From Limisphaerales bacterium (GTDB lineage Bacteria; Verrucomicrobiota; Verrucomicrobiia; Limisphaerales; UBA11358), in contig PLAY01000016.1 of assembly GCA_003134375.1 (NCBI GenBank), positions 1 through 38,291 of the forward strand: a DNA stretch of 38,291 nucleotides, written 5' to 3'. Both the position numbers and the translations under genes were made by a program. Shown one piece after another: positions 21,746-30,953 of the stretch. The first letter of the stretch is position 1, and each line of letters opens with the position of its first letter. The notes under the pieces are model-generated. The model was given only the letters and a program-made list of their open reading frames with translations, was not told the origin of the DNA and searched no databases.

Positions 21746-24016
21746 ATGTTTAAGAAACCAATCCAACGCATCCAGCTTTTGACCGCCATTCTCGCTCCGG
21801 GTTGCTGCCAGCTTGAAGCGCAAACCCCTGAAATCGTCCCGCTCGGCGAGCCGCAACTTTGGCAGCGTGCGGAGTTCCGCGTGAATCACGCGCCCGTTGC
21901 GACGAATTGCTTCGACCCCGACTTGATCCGCCTCGATGCGACGTTCACGTCCTTTTCGGGCCGGGCTTTGACGGTCCCGGCGTTTTGGTATCAGGATTAT
22001 TCACGGACGATGACGAACGGTGCCGAGGTGGTGTCGCCGGTTGGGCCGCCGCAATGGCGGATTCGTTTTACGCCGGCCGAATTGGGCGATTACACGTTGT
22101 CGTTGAACATCGAAACCAATGGCGTGTCCGCCGGCAGGCCGATAACGAATCATTTCAACGTGCCCGTTGCCACGCCGTCCGGACAGCACGGCTATGTGCG
22201 CGTGGCGCCGGACAAGCGGTATTTCGAGACGACCGATGGCCGGCCGCTGCGGCTGGTTGGTGAAAACGTGTGCTGGCCGGAGCATCAGGTGAAGTCAGAT
22301 TACGATGCTTGGTTTGGGGCGATGCGGAACGCCGGTGAAAACTTCGCGCGATTGTGGATGGCCCCATGGTTTGCCGGGCTCGAACACACGCCGGGCACGC
22401 TGAACCGATACAACCTGGAGGCGGCCTGGCAGCTTGACTACGTTTTCGATCTGGCCGGGCAGAACGGCATCTACCTGATGCTGTCTTTCGACCATCACGG
22501 CATGTTTCAGGTGAGCAATCAAAATTGGGGCGGCAGCAACAACTTTTGGAAGACCAATGCCTACAACCAGATCAACGGCGGCCCATGCGAAAAGCCCAAC
22601 GATTTCTTCACCAATGCCAGGGCCAGGACCATCTACCAGAAACGCCTGCGCTATCTCATCGGCCGGTACGGTTACAGTCCCCACTTGCTCGCCTGGCAGT
22701 TTTTCAATGAGATTGACAACGTTTTCGGTCCGCTCAACGGCGATGACGTCGTTGCGTGGCACCGGGAAATGGGGCAATGGCTCCACGTGCACGACCCCTA
22801 CGGACATCTGGTCACCACCAGCCTCACCGGCGGCAGTGAGCGTCCGGAAATCTGGTCGCTGCCGGAAATGGATTTTTCCGTGTACCACTCGTATGACGAA
22901 TCCGCCCCGGGCAAGGGCGCGGCAACGCTTGCCCGCTCGTTTGTGAAAGATTACGGCAAGCCGATGATGATCGGAGAGTTTGGCGTCGATTCACGTTCGT
23001 GGAACATTGCTTCCGACCCGTATCTGCGCGGCTTCCGGCAGGCGGTGTGGAGCGGAGCGCTCGGCGGCTCGGTCGGCACCGCCATGTCGTGGTGGTGGCA
23101 GGACATACATAAGGACGACGTGTATCCGTTGTATGCCGCCCTGAACGGGATTCTGCGCCGCGCCAGCTGGCAGTCAGGCACATGGACCCCGGTTGATTTT
23201 GTCAGCGCCGGCGAACCGCCGGCGGACCTGGTCCGGGCCATCCCCAATGGCGAATTATTCAATGCGCAGCTCACGCTCAATTCCGCCTGGCGCATGCAGC
23301 GCAAACTGTCGGGCCAACTGGCGCTGGCCAACAGTCTGGCCGCCGACCAGGCCTCGCAAAGCCTCATGGCCTATCTGCTGGGCAGACATGATGCCAAATT
23401 CCAGCATCCGCTCCGGATTACCGCGTTCTTTGGCGAAAAAGCGAAGCTGGTGCTGCATGTCAAGACGGTCCATTCCGACGCCGGGTTGATCGTGCGGGTG
23501 GACGGCACGGAAGTGCTCCACACCAACTTCATCCGCGCCGCGGGCGATACCACAACATATCGGGATATCAACCAGGATTTCACGGTCAATTTTCCCGCGG
23601 GCAAAAGAGTCATCGAAATTGCCAATGACGCCGGTGCCGACTGGGTATTGATAGACTCATTGAAATTCGAGCAGGTGCTGCCGGCGGAGTTTGCCGGCGG
23701 CTGGCATTTTGCGCCTGAAGCCGTTGGCCTCCGCAGCGAACAGAAGGCGGTGCTTTATGTCTATTCGCCCTGGGTGATTTTCCCCGCCGGAGCGCACCGC
23801 TACAATCCGCCGCCCTTGACCGGTCAATCCCTGCAACTCACAAATTGGCCGGCGGGAAAATTCAACGTGCAGTGGTTTGAACCCTCCACCGGAAGGGCGA
23901 TTGGCACAACGGAGGTGACGACCGATGGGGCGGTTCTCACGTTGCCGCTGCCAGCCTTTAGGGATGATTTGGCGGCCATCATCACCCCGACAACAACCGA
24001 CCCGCCCCAAAAGTGA
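21746..24016 (+). CDS. Exported DUF5060/cellulase-fold glycoside hydrolase
   Basis: A 756-residue secreted enzyme. A signal-like start (IQLLTAILAPGCCQLEA, with a possible lipobox-like Cys) precedes a DUF5060-type beta-sandwich (about 35-150: LWQRAEFRV...FTPAELGDYTLSLNIE). The TIM barrel follows from about 165 with RYFETTDGRPLRLVGENVCW. Likely acid/base Glu322 (FFNEIDNV) and nucleophile Glu411 (MMIGEFGVD) sit at the expected strand ends of a clan GH-A/GH5-like barrel. The C-terminus (about 555-650) resembles a carbohydrate-binding jelly roll (LVLHVKTVHSDAGLIVRVDG...VIEIANDAGADWVLIDSLKFE). The substrate cannot be told. It starts 42 bp after the Deg-like gene, so cotranscription is possible. Confidence 0.85.
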   Translation: MFKKPIQRIQLLTAILAPGCCQLEAQTPEIVPLGEPQLWQRAEFRVNHAPVATNCFDPDLIRLDATFTSFSGRALTVPAFWYQDYSRTMTNGAEVVSPVGPPQWRIRFTPAELGDYTLSLNIETNGVSAGRPITNHFNVPVATPSGQHGYVRVAPDKRYFETTDGRPLRLVGENVCWPEHQVKSDYDAWFGAMRNAGENFARLWMAPWFAGLEHTPGTLNRYNLEAAWQLDYVFDLAGQNGIYLMLSFDHHGMFQVSNQNWGGSNNFWKTNAYNQINGGPCEKPNDFFTNARARTIYQKRLRYLIGRYGYSPHLLAWQFFNEIDNVFGPLNGDDVVAWHREMGQWLHVHDPYGHLVTTSLTGGSERPEIWSLPEMDFSVYHSYDESAPGKGAATLARSFVKDYGKPMMIGEFGVDSRSWNIASDPYLRGFRQAVWSGALGGSVGTAMSWWWQDIHKDDVYPLYAALNGILRRASWQSGTWTPVDFVSAGEPPADLVRAIPNGELFNAQLTLNSAWRMQRKLSGQLALANSLAADQASQSLMAYLLGRHDAKFQHPLRITAFFGEKAKLVLHVKTVHSDAGLIVRVDGTEVLHTNFIRAAGDTTTYRDINQDFTVNFPAGKRVIEIANDAGADWVLIDSLKFEQVLPAEFAGGWHFAPEAVGLRSEQKAVLYVYSPWVIFPAGAHRYNPPPLTGQSLQLTNWPAGKFNVQWFEPSTGRAIGTTEVTTDGAVLTLPLPAFRDDLAAIITPTTTDPPQK

Positions 24017-24029
24017 ACACCGCGCACGG

Positions 24030-24134
24030 GGAGTCGGCTTCACCCTCGGGTTGATTTTCAAACTGACAAAGATCGACCGCTGGTTTCCGGTGCAGATCAA
24101 GGAGATTGCGGATTTTGAGGAGGAACTGGCGGGG
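24030..24134 (+). pseudogene. carB: Internal fragment of carB (carbamoyl-phosphate synthase large chain)
   Basis: One frame encodes IFKLTKIDRWFPVQIKEI followed by ADFEEEL (24054-24128). This matches the CarB segment that in E. coli reads VFNLTNIDRWFLVQIEEL followed by VRLEEKV. Upstream, RARGVGFTLGL fits the preceding CarB helix less clearly. The match has no start codon and stops matching after EEELAG, so it is an isolated remnant about 30 codons long in the 267-bp gap between the hydrolase and the pseudopilin gene. The E. coli sequence is from memory; a protein search would settle it. Confidence 0.6.
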
Positions 24135-24283
24135 CGAAGAATAAGGTGGTCGCAACTTGCAACCGCTTCAAGCAAGCTGGAAACGCGAAGCTGCAAACGA
24201 GTTGTTCTGTTTTTCAACGGCGGACGTTGGAAAACGTCAAAGAAACTGTTGCCACGTTGTGGGTCCGCTGCTACACACGAATT

Positions 24284-24907
24284 GTGATTGAACAGACCAG
24301 GCGTCCGGTTGCGCGATTCTCCACCGCGGGGTTTTCGCTGCTGGAATTGTTTCTCGTGGCCGTGATTATTTTCATCGTGTTCACGCTGTTTATCAGTGCC
24401 GGCTCGAAAAGCGGCCAGGAAAAAAGGCTGGCGGCCTGCCAGAGCAACCTGCAAAACATCTATGCCGCGTTGAGGACGTTTTCGCAGGACAACAACGGGG
24501 CGCTCCCGGCCGTTCCCGGCGCGCAAACTTCCGAGGCGCCGTTGAGCCTGCTGGTGCCGAAATACACGACCGGGTCGGAATTTTTCATCTGTCCGGGCGG
24601 CAGGGACAAGCCGTTGCCGGATGCCCAACCTTTCGCGGACAGAAAAATCAGTTACGCCTATTACCTGGGGCGGACGCTCGAGGATGGTTCGGACGCGCCG
24701 CTCGTTTCCGATGCGCAGGTGGACACCGCGTCCAAAACGCAGGGGCAGATTGTGTTTTCCCCCGACGGCAAAAAGCCGGGCAACAATCACAACAAGTTCG
24801 GCGGCAATTTTCTTTTTTGCGACGGCAACGTCCAAACCACTCCGGCCCGGCTGGCCTTTCCCCTGCCGCAGGCGACCAACGTCATTTTACTGAACCCGAA
24901 ACCCTAG
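24284..24907 (+). CDS. Type II-secretion/pilin-like prepilin protein
   Basis: A 207-residue pseudopilin. The prepilin peptidase site is STAG/FSLLELFLVAVIIFIVFTLF, with the conserved Glu at position +5 of the mature protein and a single N-terminal helix after it. The C-terminal region has SYAYYLG and NNHNKFGGNFLFCDGNV, a form of the H-x-DG motif that marks the large pseudopilin paralogue group of Verrucomicrobia and Planctomycetes. Here one extra residue separates His and Asp. The start is uncertain: no ATG fits. GTG at 24284 places a normal leader of about 17 residues before the cleavage site; a GTG at 24146 would add 46 residues encoded by repeat-like DNA. Function is presumed surface or secretion-related. 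Confidence 0.82.
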   Translation: MIEQTRRPVARFSTAGFSLLELFLVAVIIFIVFTLFISAGSKSGQEKRLAACQSNLQNIYAALRTFSQDNNGALPAVPGAQTSEAPLSLLVPKYTTGSEFFICPGGRDKPLPDAQPFADRKISYAYYLGRTLEDGSDAPLVSDAQVDTASKTQGQIVFSPDGKKPGNNHNKFGGNFLFCDGNVQTTPARLAFPLPQATNVILLNPKP

Positions 24908-24909
24908 CC

Positions 24910-26979
24910 ATGGAAGTCAAAATCCAGTGCCCGTGCGGAACGCGCTTTGCGTTCGACGTCGAGCCGGTGAACGGCCGGATGCCGGTGCGGGTCAAGTGTC
25001 CCGGCTGCGGCGCGGACGAAACGGATCTGGCCAACGAGGTGATTCGCCAGAAACTCGCCGCGCCCGCAGTCCCAGTGCCGCCGGTTGCCGTCGCCCCGGC
25101 GCCAGTCCCGCAAGCTGCCGCCGCTGCGGTTGCCGTCGCATCCGTGCCCTTTTGTCCCCGGCACCCGAAGAATCCGGCAACGGAAATCTGCCGGGTTTGC
25201 GGCAAACCCATTTGCGGCGAGTGCATGGAACAATACGGTTATGTCTGTTCGACTTATTGCCGGAAGCGCGCCGAACAGACCGGGATGGATGTGCCGGTTT
25301 ATGGAAAACAACGGGCGGTCATCGAGGCCAGGGTTGCCTGGGTGGGCGCGTGGATCTTGCGGGCCGCCGTTTTCCTCGTGGTCGTTCTGGCGGGCGCATG
25401 GATCTGGTACACGTTTTTCGGCTCGCAGCCGCGCGTCATTTATTCAGAGAAGCTGTCCCACGGCGACCGGGCGCGGTTCTATCAATTGCTGGCCCCCAAC
25501 CAGGTGCTTTCCATCAAGGCAAACCAAATGACCTTGTTCGATTTGGCGGAACAAAAGCAACTGTGGTCGGTCGCCTTGAATTCGGTGCTCCCCGCACCGG
25601 TCCCGTCGAATGCCGCCCGGGGCGAAATCGAGGAACCCGTCAGGCTTTATCCCGAGCCGCGCGTCATTGCCACAACGAACGATCTTTGGATTTTGTTTCC
25701 GGGCCACCTCGTGCAATACGACCGGCACACCGGCAACAGCAAACAGGAACTGCTGTTGAACCCGCCGTTCTTCGGCCTGGCGCAAAATGACAGTGGCATG
25801 ACGGTGATTTCCTCCGATGAATCCGGGCGCGAAACCATCACCCGCATCGCGTTTTCCAATGGCACGGTTCAAACCGCCCCGATCGAGTCCGGCGCCGCCG
25901 TGGCATCGCCGGCCAGGAGCCAGCCACCACCCGCCACCATCGAGGTAGCCACCAACAGCGCGGACTATGCGACATTGGCGAAGCTGGCGAACGCCGCCAA
26001 GGCCATGGAAAGGACAAGCTGGGGCGACAGGTTTGTGCCGGACGGAGCCGATGTCGTGCAGATGAAAGTGGATTTAATCGAGCGCAAGACGATTGTTCAT
26101 CAGGCAATGAAGGCCCAGAAAAAATCCGTGGTTGATGACAATCTCACCTCCGGTCAAAGCCTGGAAGCTTCCGAACAGATGATCAACGACATGCGCCGGG
26201 AACAGACCGGCGGCGTGGAAGAGGAAGATGCCAGCCGATACCAGGTCATCTTGCGCCGGTGGCCGGCCAGCACCGCCCCGGATTGGACGGGCGAAGTCAT
26301 CGGCGCCCCCTCGTTTTTCGCGCTCAAAACCCGGGATGTATTGGTGGCGGGGAATTCCATTGATGTTTTCGACAAGAACAACCGGAAACTTTGGACGGCC
26401 ACCCTCACGTACTCCGTCCCGACCCATTATTCGGAGGATTTCGCCACGGAAGCCGATCCGCCGTGCGTTGAATCGGGCAACACCCTGTATGTTTTTGATC
26501 GGGGGATGCTGACCTGTTTCGATGCGGCGACCGGCCAGGTGCGTTGGCGGCTCACCAGCGTCGGGATTTCCCAGGTGCAACCGGACGGCCAGGGGTGTCT
26601 TTACGTGACCAGCACGACGGCCAGCCCGGACACCATTCAATTTTCCCAGCAGTTTAACCTATCCTCCAAGGTGAACCCCGTGATTCTGAAAGTGGATGCC
26701 GCAACCGGACGGGTGCTGTGGCGCAACGAGGGCATCGGTGACAAATGTTTCCTTTCCGGAAAATTTCTTTACGCCGCGCGCGCCGCGAAGAACCCCTTGA
26801 TGACTCCGGGCGAAGATCCGGTTTTATATTTTGATTTGTACCGGCTGGGACCGTCCGACGGACACGTGATGTGGGATTACTCGCAATCCCGTCATCCGGT
26901 GCAAATCCAAGTGCAGGGAAATGAAATCCTGCTCCATTTCCGGGGTGAATTGCAGGTCTTGAAGTTTTTCAGTCTCTAA
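24910..26979 (+). CDS. Zinc-ribbon/B-box-like membrane protein with PQQ-type beta-propeller
   Basis: A 689-residue protein. An N-terminal zinc ribbon (Cys7, Cys9, Cys30, Cys33) is followed by an Ala/Pro/Val-rich linker (about 50-78). A second cysteine-rich finger at 82-117 (CPRHPKNPATEICRVCGKPICGECMEQYGYVCSTYC) recalls a B-box. One transmembrane helix spans about 146-169. The large C-terminal part has repeats typical of PQQ-like beta-propellers, for example TLYVFDRGMLTCFDAATGQVRWRL and VILKVDAATGRVLWR. The fingers would be cytoplasmic and the propeller external. No enzyme residues for quinoprotein dehydrogenases are evident, so it is probably a binding or scaffold protein. It follows the pseudopilin gene by 2 bp, indicating a shared transcript. 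Confidence 0.82.
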   Translation: MEVKIQCPCGTRFAFDVEPVNGRMPVRVKCPGCGADETDLANEVIRQKLAAPAVPVPPVAVAPAPVPQAAAAAVAVASVPFCPRHPKNPATEICRVCGKPICGECMEQYGYVCSTYCRKRAEQTGMDVPVYGKQRAVIEARVAWVGAWILRAAVFLVVVLAGAWIWYTFFGSQPRVIYSEKLSHGDRARFYQLLAPNQVLSIKANQMTLFDLAEQKQLWSVALNSVLPAPVPSNAARGEIEEPVRLYPEPRVIATTNDLWILFPGHLVQYDRHTGNSKQELLLNPPFFGLAQNDSGMTVISSDESGRETITRIAFSNGTVQTAPIESGAAVASPARSQPPPATIEVATNSADYATLAKLANAAKAMERTSWGDRFVPDGADVVQMKVDLIERKTIVHQAMKAQKKSVVDDNLTSGQSLEASEQMINDMRREQTGGVEEEDASRYQVILRRWPASTAPDWTGEVIGAPSFFALKTRDVLVAGNSIDVFDKNNRKLWTATLTYSVPTHYSEDFATEADPPCVESGNTLYVFDRGMLTCFDAATGQVRWRLTSVGISQVQPDGQGCLYVTSTTASPDTIQFSQQFNLSSKVNPVILKVDAATGRVLWRNEGIGDKCFLSGKFLYAARAAKNPLMTPGEDPVLYFDLYRLGPSDGHVMWDYSQSRHPVQIQVQGNEILLHFRGELQVLKFFSL

Positions 26980-27000
26980 ACCGGCGGCCAACCCCAAAAT

Positions 27001-27723
27001 TTATTTCATCGCCGCATAGACGTGATGCACGTCGTCGTGGTCGTCCAGCGCGTTCAGGAAATTCATGACGTCCTGGCGCGCCGCCCCGCTGACTTCGACA
27101 AAATTCTTGGCGAGATAACGCATTTCCGAGGCGATGACATTCCAGCCGGCGGCTTTCAATGCCTTGGAAACGTGATCGAGGTCCTTGATTTCCGTCAGAA
27201 ACCGCGCGCCCTTCTGTCCGGCGGGGATTTCCTCGGCTTCAAGCGGTTCAATCTCCTGCGCGCCGGCTTCGATGGCGTCAGCTTCCGCGTCGCGATTGGC
27301 GTCGGGATGGGTGGCTTCGACCACGCCGAGGTGATTGAAGAAAAACGCCACGCTGCCGGGCTGGCCGAGCGAGCCGGCCTTGAATAGATTGCGGATTTCC
27401 GGCGCCGTGCGGTTGCGGCTGTCGGTGAGACATTCAACGATGACCGGCACCTTGTGCGGCGCGAACCCTTCATAGACGATGGTTTCGTAATTGACCTTTT
27501 CGGTGTCGAGTCCGGCGCCCTTTTTGATGGCGCGTTCGATGGTGTCCTTGTAAACGGAAGCTTTCTTGGCTTTTTCAACGGCGGCGAAGAGGCGCGGATT
27601 GAGGTCGGGGTCGGGACCGCCGAGTTTGGCCGCGACCATGATTTCGCGAACCAGTTTGACGGTCATCTGGCCCTTTTTCTGCGCGTTAATTTCGCGTCCG
27701 GACTGTTTCCATTGTGCGCCCAT
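27001..27723 (-). CDS. YebC/PmpR-family (TACO1-like) regulator or translation factor
   Basis: A 240-residue protein with the three-domain YebC layout. It starts GAQWKQSGREINAQKKGQMTVKLVREIMVAAKLGG (in YebC, 'GHSKWANI.H.K...'), followed by NPRLFAAVEKAKKASVYKDTIERAIKKGAG, YEGFAPHKVPVIVECLTDSRNRTAPEIR and FFFNHLG. This N-terminal variant resembles the YeeN-like branch. YebC proteins have been described as transcription regulators, and more recently as helping ribosomes on proline-rich stretches. The Pro-rich linkers of the neighbouring DUF2339 protein are the sort of sequence that could need this, though that is only a remark. The ATG at 27723 is the natural start. Divergent from the rhamnosidase gene, with a repeat-filled leader. 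Confidence 0.88.
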   Translation of the reverse strand: MGAQWKQSGREINAQKKGQMTVKLVREIMVAAKLGGPDPDLNPRLFAAVEKAKKASVYKDTIERAIKKGAGLDTEKVNYETIVYEGFAPHKVPVIVECLTDSRNRTAPEIRNLFKAGSLGQPGSVAFFFNHLGVVEATHPDANRDAEADAIEAGAQEIEPLEAEEIPAGQKGARFLTEIKDLDHVSKALKAAGWNVIASEMRYLAKNFVEVSGAARQDVMNFLNALDDHDDVHHVYAAMK

Positions 27724-27793
27724 GCGCTGGCAGTGTGGAAAGATAATCGCGCGGGTTCAATGCAAATTGCGCGGCTTGGAATATCCTTGAATG

Positions 27794-28060
27794 CTTGTGT
27801 TCACGAACGAAGGCGGCTCGTAGCGCAGGTTTCCAAACCTGCCGTATCGCCGACTTCCAAGTCGGCAAGGCGTTGGGAATCACCCAGTTTGCGGGTTTGG
27901 AAACCCGCGATACAGCAGACTTGGCAGTCTGCGCTACGGAGTCGGTGTCAAGATGCGCAATGGTGTCCATTGAACCTAGCGGGTGTGCCGTTGCCGCGGC
28001 ACCCGGCGGCGCAGCACCGCCCACCAACCAGAAAACTTGTGTTCACGAACGAAGCCGGCT
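27794..28060. repeat. 25-bp near-perfect direct repeats flanking a repeat-rich intergenic
   Basis: The 25-bp sequence beginning CTTGTGTTCACGAACG lies at 27794-27818 and again at 28036-28060, with one mismatch. A related piece (CTCACGAACG) lies at 31291. Between the copies are the 118-bp palindrome and about 100 bp of GC-rich DNA without obvious function (27938-28035). Confidence 0.75.
27820..27937. repeat. 118-bp GTAGCGCAG...CTGCGCTAC element with four hairpins
   Basis: Same terminal 9 bp and same total length as the element inside mqnE, but a different interior. Successive stems are GCAGGTT/AACCTGC, GCCGACTT/AAGTCGGC, GCGGGTTT/AAACCCGC and GCAGACT/AGTCTGC. It sits 2 bp after the first of the 25-bp direct repeats. 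Confidence 0.87.
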
Positions 28061-28076
28061 TAAGCTGAAGCTCCGC

Positions 28077-30857
28077 ATGTTAACCCCATTCGACAGAAGC
28101 AAGGCACACGGCAGGTGCCTGATCTTGGCCGCCGGTTTCTGGCTGGCGCTGGCCTCCCCAAGTCTGGCGACCGTGACCGTTGGCGATTTGCGCTGCGACT
28201 ATGCCGTGAATCCGCTCGGCGTGGACTCGCCCCAGCCGCGGCTGTTTTGGAAATTGGAAAGCCGGGAGCGCGGCCAGAAGCAGGCCGCCTGGCAAATCCT
28301 CGCCGCATCGTCCGCGAAAAATCTGGCGGCGGACAACGGCGATTTATGGGACAGCGGCAAGGTGGATTCCGGCGAAACAATCCAGATTGCCTACGGCGGC
28401 GGGGAACTGAAATCCGCGCAGCCGGTTTTTTGGAAAGTCCGCGCCTGGGACGCCGGCGGAAAGGTTTCCGCATGGAGCCGGCCGGCGACCTGGACGATGG
28501 GCGTGCTGGCCGGTCCGGATTGGCGGGCCAAATGGATTTCCGCACCGGACACCAATTTTGAAACGCTGCTGCTGCGCCGCGAATTCACCGTGAAGCCCGG
28601 ACTCCAGCGCGCGCTCGTGAACCTTTGCGGCCTCGGCCAGTACGAATTGTCGCTGAATGGAAAAACGGCCAACGACGGTCTGCTCGCCCCCGGCTGGTCG
28701 AAATACGACCGGACCTGCCTCTACGACACCCTCGACGTCACAAAGTTCCTGCACCGGGGAAAAAATGCCGCCGGAATTTTTCTGGGTTGCGGAATGTATG
28801 ACGTGCATGACGCCGCTCCCCGGTGCTTCATTCCTCCAGGCCTGGTTCCCTACACTTTTGGCCCGCTCCAGGCCATCGCCCAATTGCGGCTCGAATATGC
28901 CGACGGCACAGTCGAAATCATCGGCACGGACGAAACCTGGCGGGTGGCGCCGGGGCCCATCACGTTTTCATCGATTTTCAACGGCGAAGATTTTGACGCG
29001 CGGCTCATGCCCGAGGGATGGGACCAGGCCAATTTCAACGACGCGAAGTGGCGATTCGCGCAGGTCACCGGCGGACCGGGCGGGGAATTGCGCGGCCTTT
29101 CCTGCGCCGCGCCGCCCATCCGCGCCTTTGAGGTGTTGCCACAGATTTCCACCCGCCAGCTCACGAACGGCGCGAGGGTTTATGACCTCGGCCAGAACGC
29201 CGCGGTGATCCCGCGCCTCACCGTGAAAGGCCCGGCGGGCGCGGTCGTGCGGATTGTCCCGTCCGAATTGGTGAAATCCGATGGCCGGCTGGACGATACC
29301 ATGTGCGGCGGCAAAACCTGCTGGACCTACACGTTGAAGGGTGCGGGCACCGAAACCTGGTTCCCAAAATTCTTCTACCGCGGCGCGCGTTATTTGCGGG
29401 TGGACTGCCTGCCACCCAAGGGCAAAACGAATTTGCCCGTCGTCAAATCCATTGTCGGCGTTGTCATCCAGTCCGCGTCCGCGCCGGTGGGCGAATTCCA
29501 GTGTTCCGACGGCCTGTTCAATCGCATTCACGCGCTCGTCCGCTGGGCGCAACGCGGCAACATGATGAGCCTGATGACCGACTGTCCGCAGCGCGAAAAG
29601 CGCGGCTGGCTGGAGGAGGACCACCTCAACGGCCCGGCGTTGCGCTACGAGTTCAACCTCGCGCAACTTTTTACGAAGCAAATGAACGACATGGCCGATT
29701 CGCAGTTGACCAACGGCCTCGTTCCAACGACCGCGCCGGAATACACCGTCTTCCGGGACCGGGGGCAGACCAACCGGGATGAGCGCGGCCGGTTTGGCGA
29801 TTCGCCCGAATGGGGCAGCGCGTTCATACTCGTGCCGTGGCAGCAATACGAATTCGACGGCGACCTCGAACTATTCCGCCGCCATTACGACGCGATGACC
29901 AATTACATCGCCTTCCTCGGCAGCCGCGCAAGCAATCACATCGTCAACTATGGCCTCGGCGACTGGTACGACCTCGGGCCGAAGGCGCCGGGCATGGCGC
30001 AGCTCACGCCCATTGCGCTCACCGGGACCGCCTTTTATTTCCAGGACGTGCAAATCATGGCGCAGTCGGCGGCCTGGCTCGGCAAAACGAATGACGCCAA
30101 TGCGTTTTCCGAACTCGCCGGCGAAATCCGTACCGCGTTCAACGACCGGTTTTACCACCCGACCAACCGCAGCTACGCCACCGGCTCGCAGTGCGCGAAT
30201 TCCATTCCGCTCGCGATGGGCCTTTGCGACCCGGCCAATCGCGCCGCCGTCTTGGACGCCGTGGTCGGCGATGTCCGCGCGCGCGGCAACGCGCTTACGG
30301 CCGGCGACGTGGGCTACCGGTACCTGCTCCGTGCGCTCGCCGACGGCGGGCGCTCAGACGTGATTTTTGACCTGAATCACCAGTCCGAAAAGCCCGGCTA
30401 CGGCTTTCAGTTGAAAAAGGGCGCGACGAGTCTGACCGAGGCGTGGAACGCCGGGCGCAGCTCGTCGCAGAACCATTTCATGCTCGGCCAGATCATGGAA
30501 TGGTTTTGCCACGACCTGGCTGGAATCCGGAACGGCCCCGGCAGCCCGGGCTTCAAGCAAATTCTCATCCAGCCCCAGCCCGTCGGCGATATCACGTGGA
30601 CCCAGGCGCAGTTCAATTCCATCCGTGGAAAAATCGTCAGCGACTGGAAGCGCGAGGGGGACAATTTTGCCTTGAAGGTTTCCATCCCGGCGAACACGAC
30701 AGCGACGGTGTTTATTCCGGCCAAAACTTCCGCCGGGGTGACGGAAAGTGGCAAGCCCGCGTCACAAAGCCGGGACGTGAAATTTCTCCGCGAGGAAAAT
30801 GGCTGCGCGGTCTTTGAAATCGGTTCGGGTGAGTACGATTTCGAGTCAAGACCTTGA
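28077..30857 (+). CDS. Exported alpha-L-rhamnosidase (GH78)
   Basis: A 926-residue enzyme releasing terminal L-rhamnose from polysaccharides or glycosides. A signal peptide is visible (CLILAAGFWLALASPSLA, residues 14-31). The N-terminal beta domains carry RCDYAVNPLGVDSPQPRLFWKL, the usual GH78 opening, and NGKTANDGLLAPGWSKYD. The catalytic (alpha/alpha)6 barrel has DCPQREKRGWLEEDHL, with Asp502 and Glu507 matching catalytic-site acids of Bacillus GL1 RhaB and Glu513/514 near its general-acid position. The presumed base is Glu788 in TSLTEAWN. NHFMLGQIMEWF follows. The C-terminal beta domain ends normally. ATG at 28077 is preferred because it precedes the signal peptide; codons before it are repeat DNA. 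Confidence 0.93.
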   Translation: MLTPFDRSKAHGRCLILAAGFWLALASPSLATVTVGDLRCDYAVNPLGVDSPQPRLFWKLESRERGQKQAAWQILAASSAKNLAADNGDLWDSGKVDSGETIQIAYGGGELKSAQPVFWKVRAWDAGGKVSAWSRPATWTMGVLAGPDWRAKWISAPDTNFETLLLRREFTVKPGLQRALVNLCGLGQYELSLNGKTANDGLLAPGWSKYDRTCLYDTLDVTKFLHRGKNAAGIFLGCGMYDVHDAAPRCFIPPGLVPYTFGPLQAIAQLRLEYADGTVEIIGTDETWRVAPGPITFSSIFNGEDFDARLMPEGWDQANFNDAKWRFAQVTGGPGGELRGLSCAAPPIRAFEVLPQISTRQLTNGARVYDLGQNAAVIPRLTVKGPAGAVVRIVPSELVKSDGRLDDTMCGGKTCWTYTLKGAGTETWFPKFFYRGARYLRVDCLPPKGKTNLPVVKSIVGVVIQSASAPVGEFQCSDGLFNRIHALVRWAQRGNMMSLMTDCPQREKRGWLEEDHLNGPALRYEFNLAQLFTKQMNDMADSQLTNGLVPTTAPEYTVFRDRGQTNRDERGRFGDSPEWGSAFILVPWQQYEFDGDLELFRRHYDAMTNYIAFLGSRASNHIVNYGLGDWYDLGPKAPGMAQLTPIALTGTAFYFQDVQIMAQSAAWLGKTNDANAFSELAGEIRTAFNDRFYHPTNRSYATGSQCANSIPLAMGLCDPANRAAVLDAVVGDVRARGNALTAGDVGYRYLLRALADGGRSDVIFDLNHQSEKPGYGFQLKKGATSLTEAWNAGRSSSQNHFMLGQIMEWFCHDLAGIRNGPGSPGFKQILIQPQPVGDITWTQAQFNSIRGKIVSDWKREGDNFALKVSIPANTTATVFIPAKTSAGVTESGKPASQSRDVKFLREENGCAVFEIGSGEYDFESRP

Positions 30858-30953
30858 AATCGTTGCCGGCTCCGTTTCGATTGGGCGTCCCCGTCAATTT
30901 TCCCGCCGTTGACGGGGCTTGAGCTTTTGGCCGTTTTCGCCTATTCGTCGCAC

